Assembly (NCBI GenBank): GCA_905612335.1
Contig: CAJQRT010000006.1
Coordinates: 1-45,585, forward strand
Length of the DNA: 45,585 bases
Direction of reading: 5' to 3'
Origin: an uncultured Candidatus Pelagibacter sp.
Lineage (GTDB): Bacteria; Pseudomonadota; Alphaproteobacteria; Pelagibacterales; Pelagibacteraceae
The notes under the pieces were generated by a model, which saw only the letters and a program-made list of their open reading frames with translations, searched no databases and was not told where the DNA came from. Every line of letters starts with the position of its first letter. The stretch's first letter is position 1. The translations under genes were made by a program, and so were the position numbers. Below, one piece after another: positions 18,371 to 27,309 of the stretch.

Positions 18371-19623
18371 TAATGAGCTACCGCCGCCGCACCATGTTCA
18401 TCAACAAGGTCACCACTAACAAATCTATTTAAATTGAAAGCAGCATTAAGTTTATGCGGTTCATCATTTGCAATAGTGTGAGCAAATAAATCCCCTGAAC
18501 CAGGTGTTGCTTTAAATCCTCCAGTCCCCCAACCACAATTAAAATATAAACCTTTTACTGTTGTTTTACTGATAATAGGACTTGCATCTGGACAAATATC
18601 TACGATACCACCCCATTGTCTAAGCATTCTCATTCGACTAAAAATTGGGTAGAGCTCTAAAATTGCGTTTAAGGTTCCTTCAACAATATCGTGACTTCCT
18701 TTTTGAGAATAAGAAACATAATCATCAGTACCAGCGCCTATTACAAGTTCACCCTTGTCTGATTGACTAACATAGGCATGAACTGCATTTGACATAACAA
18801 CTGTATCAATAATTGGTTTAACGGGCTCGGACACCAGTGCTTGAAGTGGTTTACTTTCTAAAGGTAGTCTTAAGCCAGCCATATTAGCTAGTACACTTGA
18901 GTGACCTGCAGCAACTACACCAACTTTTTTAGTTTTAATAAATCCTTTAGTTGTTTCTATCCCCTCAACTTCATCACCATTACGTCTAATACCTTTAACT
19001 TCACAATTTTGAATTATATCCACACCCATTTCATCAGCGCCACGTGCATAGCCCCATGCAACAGCATCATGTCTTGCTGTGCCAGCTCTTCTTTGTAGGG
19101 TTCCACCTAAAACAGGATAACGAATATCAGGTGATGTGTTAATGATAGGGCAAAATTTTTTTACTTCTTCGGTACTTAAATAAACAGCATCAATCCCATT
19201 CAATCTATTAGCATGAGTTCTTCTTTTTAAATCCCTTATGTCCTGTAGGTTATGAGCAAGGTTCATTACTCCTCTTTGACTAAACATTACATTGTAATTT
19301 ATTTCTTGAGATAAACCTTCCCATAGTTTTAATGCATGATCGTAAAGGCCAGCACTTGCATCCCATAAATAATTTGATCTTATAATAGTAGTATTTCTTC
19401 CAGTGTTACCACCACCAATCCAACCCTTCTCAACAACAGCAATATTTTTCATATTGTGTTTTTTTGCTAAATAGTAAGCTGTAGCTAGACCATGACCACC
19501 ACCACCAATTATTACTGCATCATACTCTTTTTTTGGAGCAGGATCTTTCCAAGCTTTTTGCCAATTCTCATGGTAAGAAAAAGCATTTTTGATTAAAGCA
19601 AATACGGAATACTTATTTTTCAT
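18370..19623 (-). CDS. soxB: Sarcosine oxidase beta subunit
   Basis: FAD-binding catalytic subunit of heterotetrameric sarcosine oxidase. The Rossmann motif is [20 protein letters not shown] near residue 36. The histidine that binds FMN covalently in this family is probably the H in [16 protein letters not shown], near residue 185. [17 protein letters not shown] near the C-terminus is the FAD/substrate region. The ATG at 19623 (417 aa) is preferred to an in-frame TTG four codons upstream; neither has a clear Shine-Dalgarno sequence. It heads the sox operon, divergent from tRNA-Ser with a 76-base spacer that contains an inverted repeat. Confidence 0.95.
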   Translation of the reverse strand: MKNKYSVFALIKNAFSYHENWQKAWKDPAPKKEYDAVIIGGGGHGLATAYYLAKKHNMKNIAVVEKGWIGGGNTGRNTTIIRSNYLWDASAGLYDHALKLWEGLSQEINYNVMFSQRGVMNLAHNLQDIRDLKRRTHANRLNGIDAVYLSTEEVKKFCPIINTSPDIRYPVLGGTLQRRAGTARHDAVAWGYARGADEMGVDIIQNCEVKGIRRNGDEVEGIETTKGFIKTKKVGVVAAGHSSVLANMAGLRLPLESKPLQALVSEPVKPIIDTVVMSNAVHAYVSQSDKGELVIGAGTDDYVSYSQKGSHDIVEGTLNAILELYPIFSRMRMLRQWGGIVDICPDASPIISKTTVKGLYFNCGWGTGGFKATPGSGDLFAHTIANDEPHKLNAAFNLNRFVSGDLVDEHGAAAVAH

Positions 19624-19650
19624 AATATAATTCAAGAATTACTTTATAAA

Positions 19651-19666
19651 TATTGAAAATTCAATA
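19651..19666. promoter_or_regulatory. Inverted repeat in the soxB / tRNA-Ser divergent spacer
   Basis: TATTGAA-AA-TTCAATA is a 7-bp perfect inverted repeat with a two-base centre. It sits about 27 bases upstream of the soxB ATG and overlaps the likely -35 of the tRNA-Ser promoter. The dyad is the size of a small repressor or activator site, but in AT-rich DNA such dyads also occur by chance. A protein-binding role is inference only. Confidence 0.35.
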
Positions 19667-19680
19667 CAATCGGTTATATC
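19653..19680 (+). promoter_or_regulatory. Probable promoter of tRNA-Ser
   Basis: TTGAAA (19653-19658) and TATATC (19675-19680) are spaced by 16 bases, giving a sigma70-like promoter. Its start would fall about 12-15 bases before the mature tRNA 5' end. It lies in the spacer shared with soxB. Confidence 0.4.
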
Positions 19681-19699
19681 CTAATGCGAGTGGAAGAGT

Positions 19700-19789
19700 G
19701 GAAGAGTGGGTGAGAGGCTTAAACCAGTAGTTTGCTAAATTGCCGTAGGGGCAACCCTACCGTGGGTTCGAATCCCACCTCTTCCGCCA
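19700..19789 (+). tRNA. tRNA-Ser (anticodon GCU)
   Basis: Full cloverleaf visible. The acceptor is GGAAGAG (19700-19706) paired with CTCTTCC (19779-19785), followed by discriminator G and an encoded CCA. The D-stem is GGT/ACC. The anticodon loop TTGCTAA has anticodon GCT, reading AGC/AGU serine codons. A long variable arm GTAGGG-GCAA-CCCTAC is diagnostic of class II tRNAs. The T-arm is GTGGG-TTCGAAT-CCCAC. The 8-base unit TGGAAGAG is tandemly duplicated (19691-19698 and 19699-19706), so a second copy of the 5' acceptor strand precedes the tRNA. The 3' CCA abuts the stop codon of the convergent transglycosylase gene with no spacer. Confidence 0.97.
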
Positions 19790-22003
19790 TTAAAATAAAG
19801 GATGATTTTTGAAGAAGTCTTTCATTTCTATAGGTTTTTTCTCCAAGATATACCTATAAACATTATAGTTTTCCATGACACGCTGAACATAGTTTCGTGT
19901 TTCTTTAAACTTAATTAGCTCAACCCAATCTACAAAATCAATTTGATTTTTTTGAGGATCTTTATTTATTTTTTTCCAGTATTTAACTCTTTTTGGACCC
20001 GCATTATAGGCTGCTGTGGCAAATGGGTAGGCGCCATCATATTGTAAGATTAGACCTGCTATATAATGGGATCCAAGATTGATATTATATTCAGGGTCAG
20101 ATGTTAATCTTGATTTAGAATAAGAAAGCTTTGCTTGTTTTGAAACTAGTTTTGCAGTGTAGGGCATCAATTGCATTAAACCTTGTGCACCCGCATGACT
20201 ATTAGCTGTCATATCAAATTCACTTTCTTGCCTAATTAATGAAAGTATAAATGCTGTCTCAGGTATTTTTCTGCCATTTACATATTTGGGGGTGCTTATT
20301 ATTGGGTAGTTAAAGTTATTATGAAACCTTTTCTCATATGAGGCTAATTTTGAAATTTGTATTGCAAAATCATATCTTGATATATTGGATGCTAACTCTG
20401 CAGCTAAAATCTCACTACCACTATCAATATTATCATTAGCAATATGTTTTAAAATATTTTTTGTATACTTGTCTTTATTCAATTCATCTAGAAGATAAAT
20501 TATTTTTACTAAATCTTTTTTATAAAAATATTTTCTATATTCATCTGTAATTTTTTGCTGTTCTTCAAGTTCAAACTTTTGATTAGGTTTAATTTTTAAG
20601 TGAGCTAATTGACCATAATATGTTGTTAAATACTTAGTTGCTTCCTCATACCATTGTTGAGATTGCTTTTTATCACCAATTTTTTCATATGATCTTCCAA
20701 GCCAGTAGGCTCCTCTAGATAAACTTATAGGATACCCTACGTTTTGATAGAAGCTGTTGAAATGATCTATTGCTAAGATAGGATCATCCAAAAAACTTAA
20801 AGCAATCCACCCACTCATCCATTCAGCTTCAGCAAATTCTGGGCTTTTATCAAGAGTATGTTTGCTCGCAACTTTGTAAGCAGACTCATATTTCTTCTTG
20901 TAAATAAGAGCCCTTGCCATAATTGCTCTTTCGATCCACCATTTATCCGGTCTAACTAAATAATCTTTATTATTTTTAACTTTAAAAATAATCTCCAAGG
21001 AATCATCCACCCTTCCTCTTTTTCTTCTCCATTTAAGTCGATCATAATTTAACCCAGCATCATTTTTAAGTTTTGCTGGAACATTCTTTATAGCATTATC
21101 CACGCCATAAGATTTACTCATTAAAATTTGTCTGGCTGTATAAAGCAATTCATAGTCTTTAGGTAAATATCTTAACATTCTTTTTAAATCCCAAGATTTA
21201 CCTTCCCAAGCTAAATAATCTGCACGTTTAATATAATCATTTGTGTCTAAATATTTTTTATATCTTTTTCTAAAAAATTTCATATTAGACCTATTTAGAT
21301 CAGCAGTTATCCAGCCATCTTTAATTAGAGAGGTACCTTTGCTGATATCACCTGATAATATATAGCTTTCTCCAAGAATTAGTTTTCCATAACCGCTTAA
21401 TGGTTCTTCAGAATTAAACCAACTTATAATCTTATTTGGTGAGATCTTATCTGTTGAAAGCTTGTGTTCAGCTAAATACCTAATTCTACTTATTCTTGGG
21501 TAGTTTTCATTATTTTTTATAAATGTTAAATAGTCATAAAAACTTGCTTGGTTACCTGTAGTTAGTAAATGTCTCCATTGAATAAAATTATATATAGATT
21601 TGTCCTTAGCTTTTTTAGACTGCGATAGTGCTGTTGACCACTGACTTTTTTGCATTGACGCAATAGATTTTTTTGCAATTCCATAATCTTTTTGACTGTA
21701 GTATTTTGACTTACTCTTGACTGCTGGTTTGTTCTTTTTAACAACTAAAGGTTTACTTTTAGGAATAAGAAAATTAATTTTTTTTAGATCTTTTTTGACT
21801 ATTGTAGTTTTAGACTCCTCTTTTTTTTTGGATGGTTTAGGTTTGGGTTTAAGAATACCTTGTGATATCTTTGCACTCTGAGCCTCTTCATTTAAAAAAG
21901 GTTTTTTTAGAGGAATTATTGATATTTCAGCAGCAAATACATTTCCTATTATTATCGAACTTAATAATAGTGATTTTATAAAAAAAAATATTTTTTTGGG
22001 CAT
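19790..22003 (-). CDS. slt: Soluble lytic murein transglycosylase (Slt70-like)
   Basis: 737 aa exported enzyme that cleaves peptidoglycan glycan strands to 1,6-anhydro-muropeptides. The order is an N-terminal signal (IFFFIKSLLLSSIIIGNVFAAE), a Lys/Pro/Ser-rich linker to about residue 100, a long alpha-helical TPR-like superhelix, then the SLT domain. The SLT catalytic glutamate is E593 in LIRQESEFDMTANSHAGAQG, followed by LMQLMPYTAK and FATAAYNAGPKRVKYW. It is convergent with tRNA-Ser and divergent from dapA (41-base spacer), a neighbour also seen in other alphaproteobacteria. Confidence 0.93.
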   Translation of the reverse strand: MPKKIFFFIKSLLLSSIIIGNVFAAEISIIPLKKPFLNEEAQSAKISQGILKPKPKPSKKKEESKTTIVKKDLKKINFLIPKSKPLVVKKNKPAVKSKSKYYSQKDYGIAKKSIASMQKSQWSTALSQSKKAKDKSIYNFIQWRHLLTTGNQASFYDYLTFIKNNENYPRISRIRYLAEHKLSTDKISPNKIISWFNSEEPLSGYGKLILGESYILSGDISKGTSLIKDGWITADLNRSNMKFFRKRYKKYLDTNDYIKRADYLAWEGKSWDLKRMLRYLPKDYELLYTARQILMSKSYGVDNAIKNVPAKLKNDAGLNYDRLKWRRKRGRVDDSLEIIFKVKNNKDYLVRPDKWWIERAIMARALIYKKKYESAYKVASKHTLDKSPEFAEAEWMSGWIALSFLDDPILAIDHFNSFYQNVGYPISLSRGAYWLGRSYEKIGDKKQSQQWYEEATKYLTTYYGQLAHLKIKPNQKFELEEQQKITDEYRKYFYKKDLVKIIYLLDELNKDKYTKNILKHIANDNIDSGSEILAAELASNISRYDFAIQISKLASYEKRFHNNFNYPIISTPKYVNGRKIPETAFILSLIRQESEFDMTANSHAGAQGLMQLMPYTAKLVSKQAKLSYSKSRLTSDPEYNINLGSHYIAGLILQYDGAYPFATAAYNAGPKRVKYWKKINKDPQKNQIDFVDWVELIKFKETRNYVQRVMENYNVYRYILEKKPIEMKDFFKNHPLF

Positions 22004-22044
22004 AAATTTACTAAATGAATCTTTAAACTATGTTATAAGTATTT

Positions 22045-22926
22045 ATGTTCAAAGGATCAAATGTTGCTTTAATAACCCCGTTCAAGAATAATGAGCTCGA
22101 TGTAGAAGCTTATATTAAGCTTATTCATTTTCAAATATCAAATGGTACTAACGGTTTGGTGCCTGCCGGAACAACAGGTGAATCGCCAACATTAAGCCAC
22201 GATGAACATCAAAAAGTAATAGATTTATGCGTTAAAGAAAGTGATGGAAAAACTATAGTTATTGCTGGTACCGGTTCTAATTCGACTAAAGAAGCAATCT
22301 CTCTAACTACTCACGCAGAAAAAGCAGGTGCAAATGCAGCATTAGTAGTTACTCCTTATTACAATAAGCCAACCCAAGAAGGCTTATACCAGCACTATAA
22401 AGCGATTAATGACAAGATTGGTATACCTATTCTAATTTATAATATTCCCGGACGATCTGTGATCGATATGTCTGTTGATACTATGGCTAGGCTGTTTGAG
22501 TTAAAAAATATTGTTGGTGTAAAAGATGCTACTGGCGATCTTGATAGAGTTAATCAACAAAAAAGTAAAATGGGTAATGATTTTATTCAACTTACAGGTA
22601 ATGACGATAATGCTTTGGAATTTAATAAAAGAGGTGGTGTAGGTGCTATCAGTGTAACAGCAAATATTGCTCCAAAACTTTGTTCTGATTTTCAAAAAGC
22701 CTCAACAGCAGAATCTGATCATGATAAATTAGAAGCAACAAGGTTAGACAAGATACTCCAGCCTATTCATAACTCCATGTTTATTGAGAGCAACCCAAGC
22801 CCTGTTAAGTATGCTGCAAAACTTCTGGGTCTTTGTGATGATGATGTTAGATTACCTTTGGTCAAGGTTACAGGCCCAACCAAGGATATTGTTAAAAAAG
22901 CTTTAGTATCAGCAAATTTACTCTAA
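22045..22926 (+). CDS. dapA: 4-hydroxy-tetrahydrodipicolinate synthase
   Basis: Class I aldolase-type enzyme condensing pyruvate with aspartate semialdehyde, the first committed step to diaminopimelate and lysine. Key residues are visible: GTTGE at 42-46, Y in LIYNIPGRS, and the Schiff-base lysine K160 in VGVKDATGD. Length 293 aa is typical. A TATAAG box lies only 5 bases before the ATG, which might give a leaderless transcript. The last base of its stop is shared with the smpB start. Confidence 0.97.
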   Translation: MFKGSNVALITPFKNNELDVEAYIKLIHFQISNGTNGLVPAGTTGESPTLSHDEHQKVIDLCVKESDGKTIVIAGTGSNSTKEAISLTTHAEKAGANAALVVTPYYNKPTQEGLYQHYKAINDKIGIPILIYNIPGRSVIDMSVDTMARLFELKNIVGVKDATGDLDRVNQQKSKMGNDFIQLTGNDDNALEFNKRGGVGAISVTANIAPKLCSDFQKASTAESDHDKLEATRLDKILQPIHNSMFIESNPSPVKYAAKLLGLCDDDVRLPLVKVTGPTKDIVKKALVSANLL

Positions 22927-23396
22927 TGAACAAGAAAACCAATTCTGGTTTAAAAATTATTTGCTTAAATAGAAAAGCCAGTTTCAATTATTTTTTTGAA
23001 GACTTAATTGAAGCAGGAATAGTTCTTAAGGGATCAGAAATAAAATCAATTAGAGAAGGAAAAGTTAATATAGCTGATTCATACGCTGTAGAAAAAGAAG
23101 GTGAAATAGTTTTAATTAATTCTCATATTGCAGCTTTTAAACAAGCCAGTTATTCAAACCATAATCCGATGGATGAAAGAAAGCTTTTATTAAATAGAAA
23201 AGAAATTAACAAATTAATTGGAAAAATGCAGAGAGACGGCTTAACACTAGTTCCAACAAAGATGTATTTTAAAAAAGGCAGAGCCAAGATAGAAATAGCA
23301 GTTGCCAAAGGTAAAAAGCAATTTGATAAAAGAGCTACTAAAAAAAATAGAGACTGGAATCGTGAAAAAGCAAGACACATTAGAAAATCAAGTTAA
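22926..23396 (+). CDS. smpB: SsrA-binding protein SmpB
   Basis: 156 aa partner of tmRNA in trans-translation, which rescues stalled ribosomes. Family signatures include [31 protein letters not shown] (residues 15-45), [19 protein letters not shown] and the basic C-terminal tail [19 protein letters not shown]. It overlaps dapA by one base, and the folK start lies inside its 3' end. The tmRNA gene itself is not in this window. Confidence 0.96.
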   Translation: MNKKTNSGLKIICLNRKASFNYFFEDLIEAGIVLKGSEIKSIREGKVNIADSYAVEKEGEIVLINSHIAAFKQASYSNHNPMDERKLLLNRKEINKLIGKMQRDGLTLVPTKMYFKKGRAKIEIAVAKGKKQFDKRATKKNRDWNREKARHIRKSS

Positions 23397-23883
23397 ACAA
23401 TCATATTTAGCAATAGGATCAAATTTAGGTAACAAAATTACCAATATTCATAAAGCTATTGCTGAATTAGAAGAGAATAAAATCAGGATAACAAAAGTAT
23501 CATCCCATTATTTATCAAAATCTTGGCCAAACCCTTTAATGCCAAGTTTCATAAATATTGTTATAAAGATTGAAACAATCCTAGCACCATTAGAGTTATT
23601 AAAAATTTGTAACTTTATTGAATTAAAATTAGGCAGGGTTAGATCAAAAAAAAATGACCCACGAACATGCGATATTGATATAATTGATTATGATAAAAAA
23701 ATTTTGAATATAAGTAGCAATAAACTGATAACTCCTCATCCAATGATGACTAAGAGAAATTTTGTTTTGTTGCCACTATTTGAAATAGATAGGAGTTGGA
23801 AACATCCAGAATCTAAGATTAGTATAGTTAATTTGATTAATTCTTTACCAATTAAAGATTTAAGATCTATCAAAAAAATATAA
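23362..23883 (+). CDS. folK: 2-amino-4-hydroxy-6-hydroxymethyldihydropteridine pyrophosphokinase (HPPK)
   Basis: Transfers pyrophosphate from ATP to hydroxymethyl-dihydropterin in folate synthesis. Conserved elements are [10 protein letters not shown], the [13 protein letters not shown] metal/ATP motif and [17 protein letters not shown] start at GTG 23362 (173 aa), which overlaps smpB by 35 bases. A more upstream in-frame start at 23302 would add residues translated from the smpB frame that do not resemble the family, and no ATG lies nearer the conserved start. No other folate gene adjoins it. Confidence 0.88.
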   Translation: MKKQDTLENQVKQSYLAIGSNLGNKITNIHKAIAELEENKIRITKVSSHYLSKSWPNPLMPSFINIVIKIETILAPLELLKICNFIELKLGRVRSKKNDPRTCDIDIIDYDKKILNISSNKLITPHPMMTKRNFVLLPLFEIDRSWKHPESKISIVNLINSLPIKDLRSIKKI

Positions 23884-23902
23884 ATTGATGTTATAGTTAA
23901 AA

Positions 23903-25660
23903 ATGCTTAATTCAGAAGAGTTAATAAATAAAGTTAAAATTTACAACAAGTTTTTAAATCCAGAAAAATTAAATAAAGCTTATAATTTTGCTGTTAAAGC
24001 ACATGCAAATCAAAAACGTGACTCTGGGGACCCATATTCAATTCACCCTATTGCTGTAGCTAATATATTAACAGAACTAAAGCTAGATAGTGCAACTATA
24101 GCAACAGGACTGCTTCATGATACTATTGAAGATACGCATGCTACTTACGAAACTATAAAGAATGAGTTCGGCCAAGAGGTTGCTGATTTAGTTGATGGTG
24201 TAACAAAAATATCAGTTTTTGAAAATCAAGCCACATCAACATCAAAAGCTGAAAATTTTAGAAAATTAATTTTAGCAACATCAAAAGATATTAGGGTTCT
24301 GCTTGTTAAAATTGCTGATCGATTACATAATATGAGGACTATCGATGCAATTTCAAAAATTGAAAAAAAAGAACGTATCGCAAAAGAAACTATGGAAATT
24401 TATGCACCATTAGCAGACAGAATGGGGATGCATAGAATTAGAGATGAGCTAGAGGATTTATCTTTTAAAGTTCTAAATAATAACGCAAGAGAACTTATAA
24501 AAAAAAGATTAGATGAAATTAAAGATGATAAAGTAAATAGCTTTAACTCAATTTCATTGCAATTCAGTGGATTATTAAATGAACACAAAATAAATGCTGA
24601 AATTATTGGCAGAGAAAAAACTCCCTTTTCTATTTGGAGAAAAGTTCAAAAAAAAAGAATATCACTAGAGCAAATTTCAGATATCATTGGATTTAGAATA
24701 ATACTTGATAACATCGAAGACTGTTATAAAGCACTTGGTATATTTCATAAAGAGTGGAATTGTATACCTGGAAAATTTAAAGATTATATTTCGTCGCCTA
24801 AGATTAATAAGTATCAATCATTACACACTTCAATTATAGGGCCTAATAGAAGGCCAATTGAAATACAACTTAGAACGTTACAAATGCACGAATATGCAGA
24901 AAGAGGCATAGCATCTCATTGGAAATATAAATCTTCTGAAAAATTTAATTCATTAACATGGAAAGAGTATGATTGGCTTGCAGATTTAGTTGAAATTATT
25001 GATAAGAATGAAAACCCAGAACACTCTTATGAGTACACTAAGCTACAAATGTTTCAGGAAAATGTTTTTTGTTTTACTCCAAAAGGATCTGTAATTAAAT
25101 TACCAAAAGATGCAACACCGATTGATTTTGCATATGCTGTACATACCAAAATAGGTAATAGCACTATAGCTTGTAAGATTAATGGTAACGATAGTGAGTT
25201 ACAAAGTATCCTTTATAATGGAGATGTTGTGGATATTATCACTTCTAAAAATAAATCACCTTCATTGCACTGGATACCTGTTACAAAAACTGGAAAAGCA
25301 AGATCAGCAATTAGAAAGTATTGGTATAAAAAAGGAGAAGAGAAGGCTCAAAGAATTAAAAAATATAATACTACGCTATGGATTTCTTTGCCTGATAAAC
25401 CAGGAAAGCTAGGAGAGATAACGACTTTACTTGGTAGTCATAGCTTAAACATTTCGAGTGTTGAAATGAAGGAAAAGTCTAAAGAATATATTAATTTTAA
25501 ATTTAATCTAATAATCAAAGACCTGAAGAACTTTACAAATTTTATCAGTGAGTTAAAACAAAAGGAAATTAAATTTAAAATCATTAGACATGAAGATAAC
25601 TGGTTAAAGGAACGTAATGCTTTCACACGAAAAATCTTTAAATATTTTAAAAAAAACTAA
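23903..25660 (+). CDS. relA: Bifunctional (p)ppGpp synthetase/hydrolase (RSH), shortened
   Basis: Makes and degrades the stringent-response alarmone. The hydrolase HD domain is intact (IHPIAVANILTELK; H72-D73...E76-D77). The synthetase domain shows FRIILDNIEDCYKALGIFH, FKDYISSPKINKYQSLHTSI and EIQLRTLQMHEYAERGIASHWKYK. A TGS domain begins near residue 387 (FCFTPKGSVIKLPKDATPIDFAYAVHTKIGN) and a C-terminal ACT domain near residue 489. At 585 aa it is well short of the roughly 700-750 aa of typical RSH proteins, because the helical and zinc-finger region between TGS and ACT is reduced to about 35 residues. rpoZ, often just upstream in alphaproteobacteria, is absent: only 19 bases separate it from folK. 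Confidence 0.95.
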   Translation: MLNSEELINKVKIYNKFLNPEKLNKAYNFAVKAHANQKRDSGDPYSIHPIAVANILTELKLDSATIATGLLHDTIEDTHATYETIKNEFGQEVADLVDGVTKISVFENQATSTSKAENFRKLILATSKDIRVLLVKIADRLHNMRTIDAISKIEKKERIAKETMEIYAPLADRMGMHRIRDELEDLSFKVLNNNARELIKKRLDEIKDDKVNSFNSISLQFSGLLNEHKINAEIIGREKTPFSIWRKVQKKRISLEQISDIIGFRIILDNIEDCYKALGIFHKEWNCIPGKFKDYISSPKINKYQSLHTSIIGPNRRPIEIQLRTLQMHEYAERGIASHWKYKSSEKFNSLTWKEYDWLADLVEIIDKNENPEHSYEYTKLQMFQENVFCFTPKGSVIKLPKDATPIDFAYAVHTKIGNSTIACKINGNDSELQSILYNGDVVDIITSKNKSPSLHWIPVTKTGKARSAIRKYWYKKGEEKAQRIKKYNTTLWISLPDKPGKLGEITTLLGSHSLNISSVEMKEKSKEYINFKFNLIIKDLKNFTNFISELKQKEIKFKIIRHEDNWLKERNAFTRKIFKYFKKN

Positions 25661-26204
25661 CGCACTATTAGAAGGTCATTTTGTTCTTTCGTCAGGTTTA
25701 CATTCACCTAAATATATCCAGTGTGCTAAACTTTTAAGCTTTCCACATTTAGCTAAGGATATTTGTAATTCGCTAGCAAAAAAAATTAAAAAAAAATTTA
25801 AATCTATAGATTTGATTTTAGCCCCTGCAATGGGTGGCGTTATTATTGGTTATGAAATTGGTAAACTTCTAAAAAAAGAGACAATATTTTGTGAAAGAGT
25901 TAATGGTAAATTTGCCTTAAGAAGAGGCTTTCATATAAAGAAAGGATCAAAAGTTTTAATCATTGAAGACGTTATAACAACAGGCAAATCAAGTTTAGAA
26001 TGTGTGAAGTTGATTACAAAGCCAGGAGCAAAACTTATTGGTTTTGCCTCAATTATCGATAGATCAACTAAGAATTCACTAAAAATAAAAAAAAATATTA
26101 TCTCACATATGAAGATAGACGTTCCAACATTTAAGAAAAACAACCTTCCTGAAAGTCTTAAAAATATTCAAATTACAGTTCCTGGAAGTAGATTTATTAA
26201 ATGA
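25617..26204 (+). CDS. pyrE: Orotate phosphoribosyltransferase
   Basis: 195 aa. Converts orotate and PRPP to OMP in pyrimidine synthesis. The type I PRTase PRPP-binding motif is VLIIEDVITTGKSSLE, and the N-terminal LLEGHFVLSSGLHSPKYIQCA is characteristic of PyrE. The ATG lies inside relA (44-base overlap), and the stop overlaps the pdxJ start as ATGA. The neighbouring gene order relA-pyrE-pdxJ-acpS-lepB is common in alphaproteobacteria. Confidence 0.95.
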   Translation: MLSHEKSLNILKKTNALLEGHFVLSSGLHSPKYIQCAKLLSFPHLAKDICNSLAKKIKKKFKSIDLILAPAMGGVIIGYEIGKLLKKETIFCERVNGKFALRRGFHIKKGSKVLIIEDVITTGKSSLECVKLITKPGAKLIGFASIIDRSTKNSLKIKKNIISHMKIDVPTFKKNNLPESLKNIQITVPGSRFIK

Positions 26205-26920
26205 AAAGACTAGGAGTTAATATTGATCATGTTGCTACAATAAGAAATGCAAGAGGAACGTTCCATCCAGATCCATTAACTATTGCTAAGCATGTAACTA
26301 AATGTGGAGCTCATTCAGTAACTATACATTTAAGAGAAGACAGAAGACACATCAAAGATGCTGATGTTATTAAAATTTGTAAAAATAAAAAAATAATTAC
26401 TAATTTAGAAATCTCACTAAACAAAAAGATAATAAATATAGCATTAAAAAATAAACCTAATTTTATTTGTATAGTTCCAGAAAAAAGAATGGAAGTAACA
26501 ACAGAGGGTGGATTAAACCTAATAAAAAATAAAAAAAAGATAAAAGAAATAATATCATTATTTAATAAGAAAAATATTAGAACAAGTTTATTTGTTGACC
26601 CAACGTTAAAAGATATAAAAATTGCAAAAGAATTAAATGCTACTTGTGTTGAGTTGCATACAGGAAAAATTTCTAATTTGGTAAAAGAAAATAAAAATTT
26701 TAAAAATGAATATTTAAAAATTAAGAAATGTTCAGAACTTGGTGTTCAGCTTGGAATTGAGGTTCATGCCGGTCATGGTCTTGACTATAAAACCACTTCT
26801 ATATTAAGTAAAATTAAAGAAATTACGGAATTTAATATTGGTCATTTTATAATAGGTGAGTCACTCACTCATGGTTTAAAAAATACTATTAAGGCATTTA
26901 AAAAAATAACCAATAAATAG
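26201..26920 (+). CDS. pdxJ: Pyridoxine 5'-phosphate synthase
   Basis: 239 aa TIM-barrel enzyme forming pyridoxine 5'-phosphate from 1-deoxyxylulose 5-phosphate and 3-amino-2-oxopropyl phosphate. Conserved parts are LGVNIDHVATIRNARGTFHPDP at the start, HLREDRRHI, the CIVPEKRMEVTTEGG motif and the EVHAGHGLDY site. The ATGA overlap with pyrE implies coupling. It supplies PLP to enzymes such as GlyA and MetY in this window. Confidence 0.97.
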   Translation: MKRLGVNIDHVATIRNARGTFHPDPLTIAKHVTKCGAHSVTIHLREDRRHIKDADVIKICKNKKIITNLEISLNKKIINIALKNKPNFICIVPEKRMEVTTEGGLNLIKNKKKIKEIISLFNKKNIRTSLFVDPTLKDIKIAKELNATCVELHTGKISNLVKENKNFKNEYLKIKKCSELGVQLGIEVHAGHGLDYKTTSILSKIKEITEFNIGHFIIGESLTHGLKNTIKAFKKITNK

Positions 26921-26922
26921 AT

Positions 26923-27309
26923 ATGAAAATTCTTGGTATCGGTGTTGATATAGTAGAAAATATTAGAATACATAAGTCTATTAAAAATATTAGTTTTATT
27001 AAAAGAGTTTTTTCTAGCTCAGAAATATTGTTAGCTAAAAAAATAACTAATAAAAAATCTTATTATTCTAAAAGATTTGCCGCTAAAGAAGCATTTTCCA
27101 AAGCAATTGGAACGGGTTTTAGAGATAATTTGAATTTTAAGGATATAACTATAATTAACGATAAATTTGGTAAACCATCATTTGTAGTTACAGATAAAAT
27201 TAAAGTAATTATTAAAAAGCAATTTAAGATATCATCTTTTGATTTCTTTCTGTCAATTTCAGATGAAAAAAAATATTCTATAGCATACGTGATTTTACAA
27301 AAAAAATGA
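26923..27309 (+). CDS. acpS: Holo-[acyl-carrier-protein] synthase
   Basis: 128 aa enzyme that attaches 4'-phosphopantetheine to acyl carrier protein. The Mg-binding aspartate is in ILGIGVDIVENIRI (D9) and the glutamate in KRFAAKEAFSKAIGTGF. A two-base gap follows pdxJ, and the stop overlaps the lepB ATG as ATGA. Confidence 0.95.
   Translation: MKILGIGVDIVENIRIHKSIKNISFIKRVFSSSEILLAKKITNKKSYYSKRFAAKEAFSKAIGTGFRDNLNFKDITIINDKFGKPSFVVTDKIKVIIKKQFKISSFDFFLSISDEKKYSIAYVILQKK

Noticed and set aside
23302..23361. Upstream start for folK inside smpB
   Set aside because: The added residues come from reading smpB sequence in another frame; GTG at 23362 is closer to the conserved [10 protein letters not shown] start.
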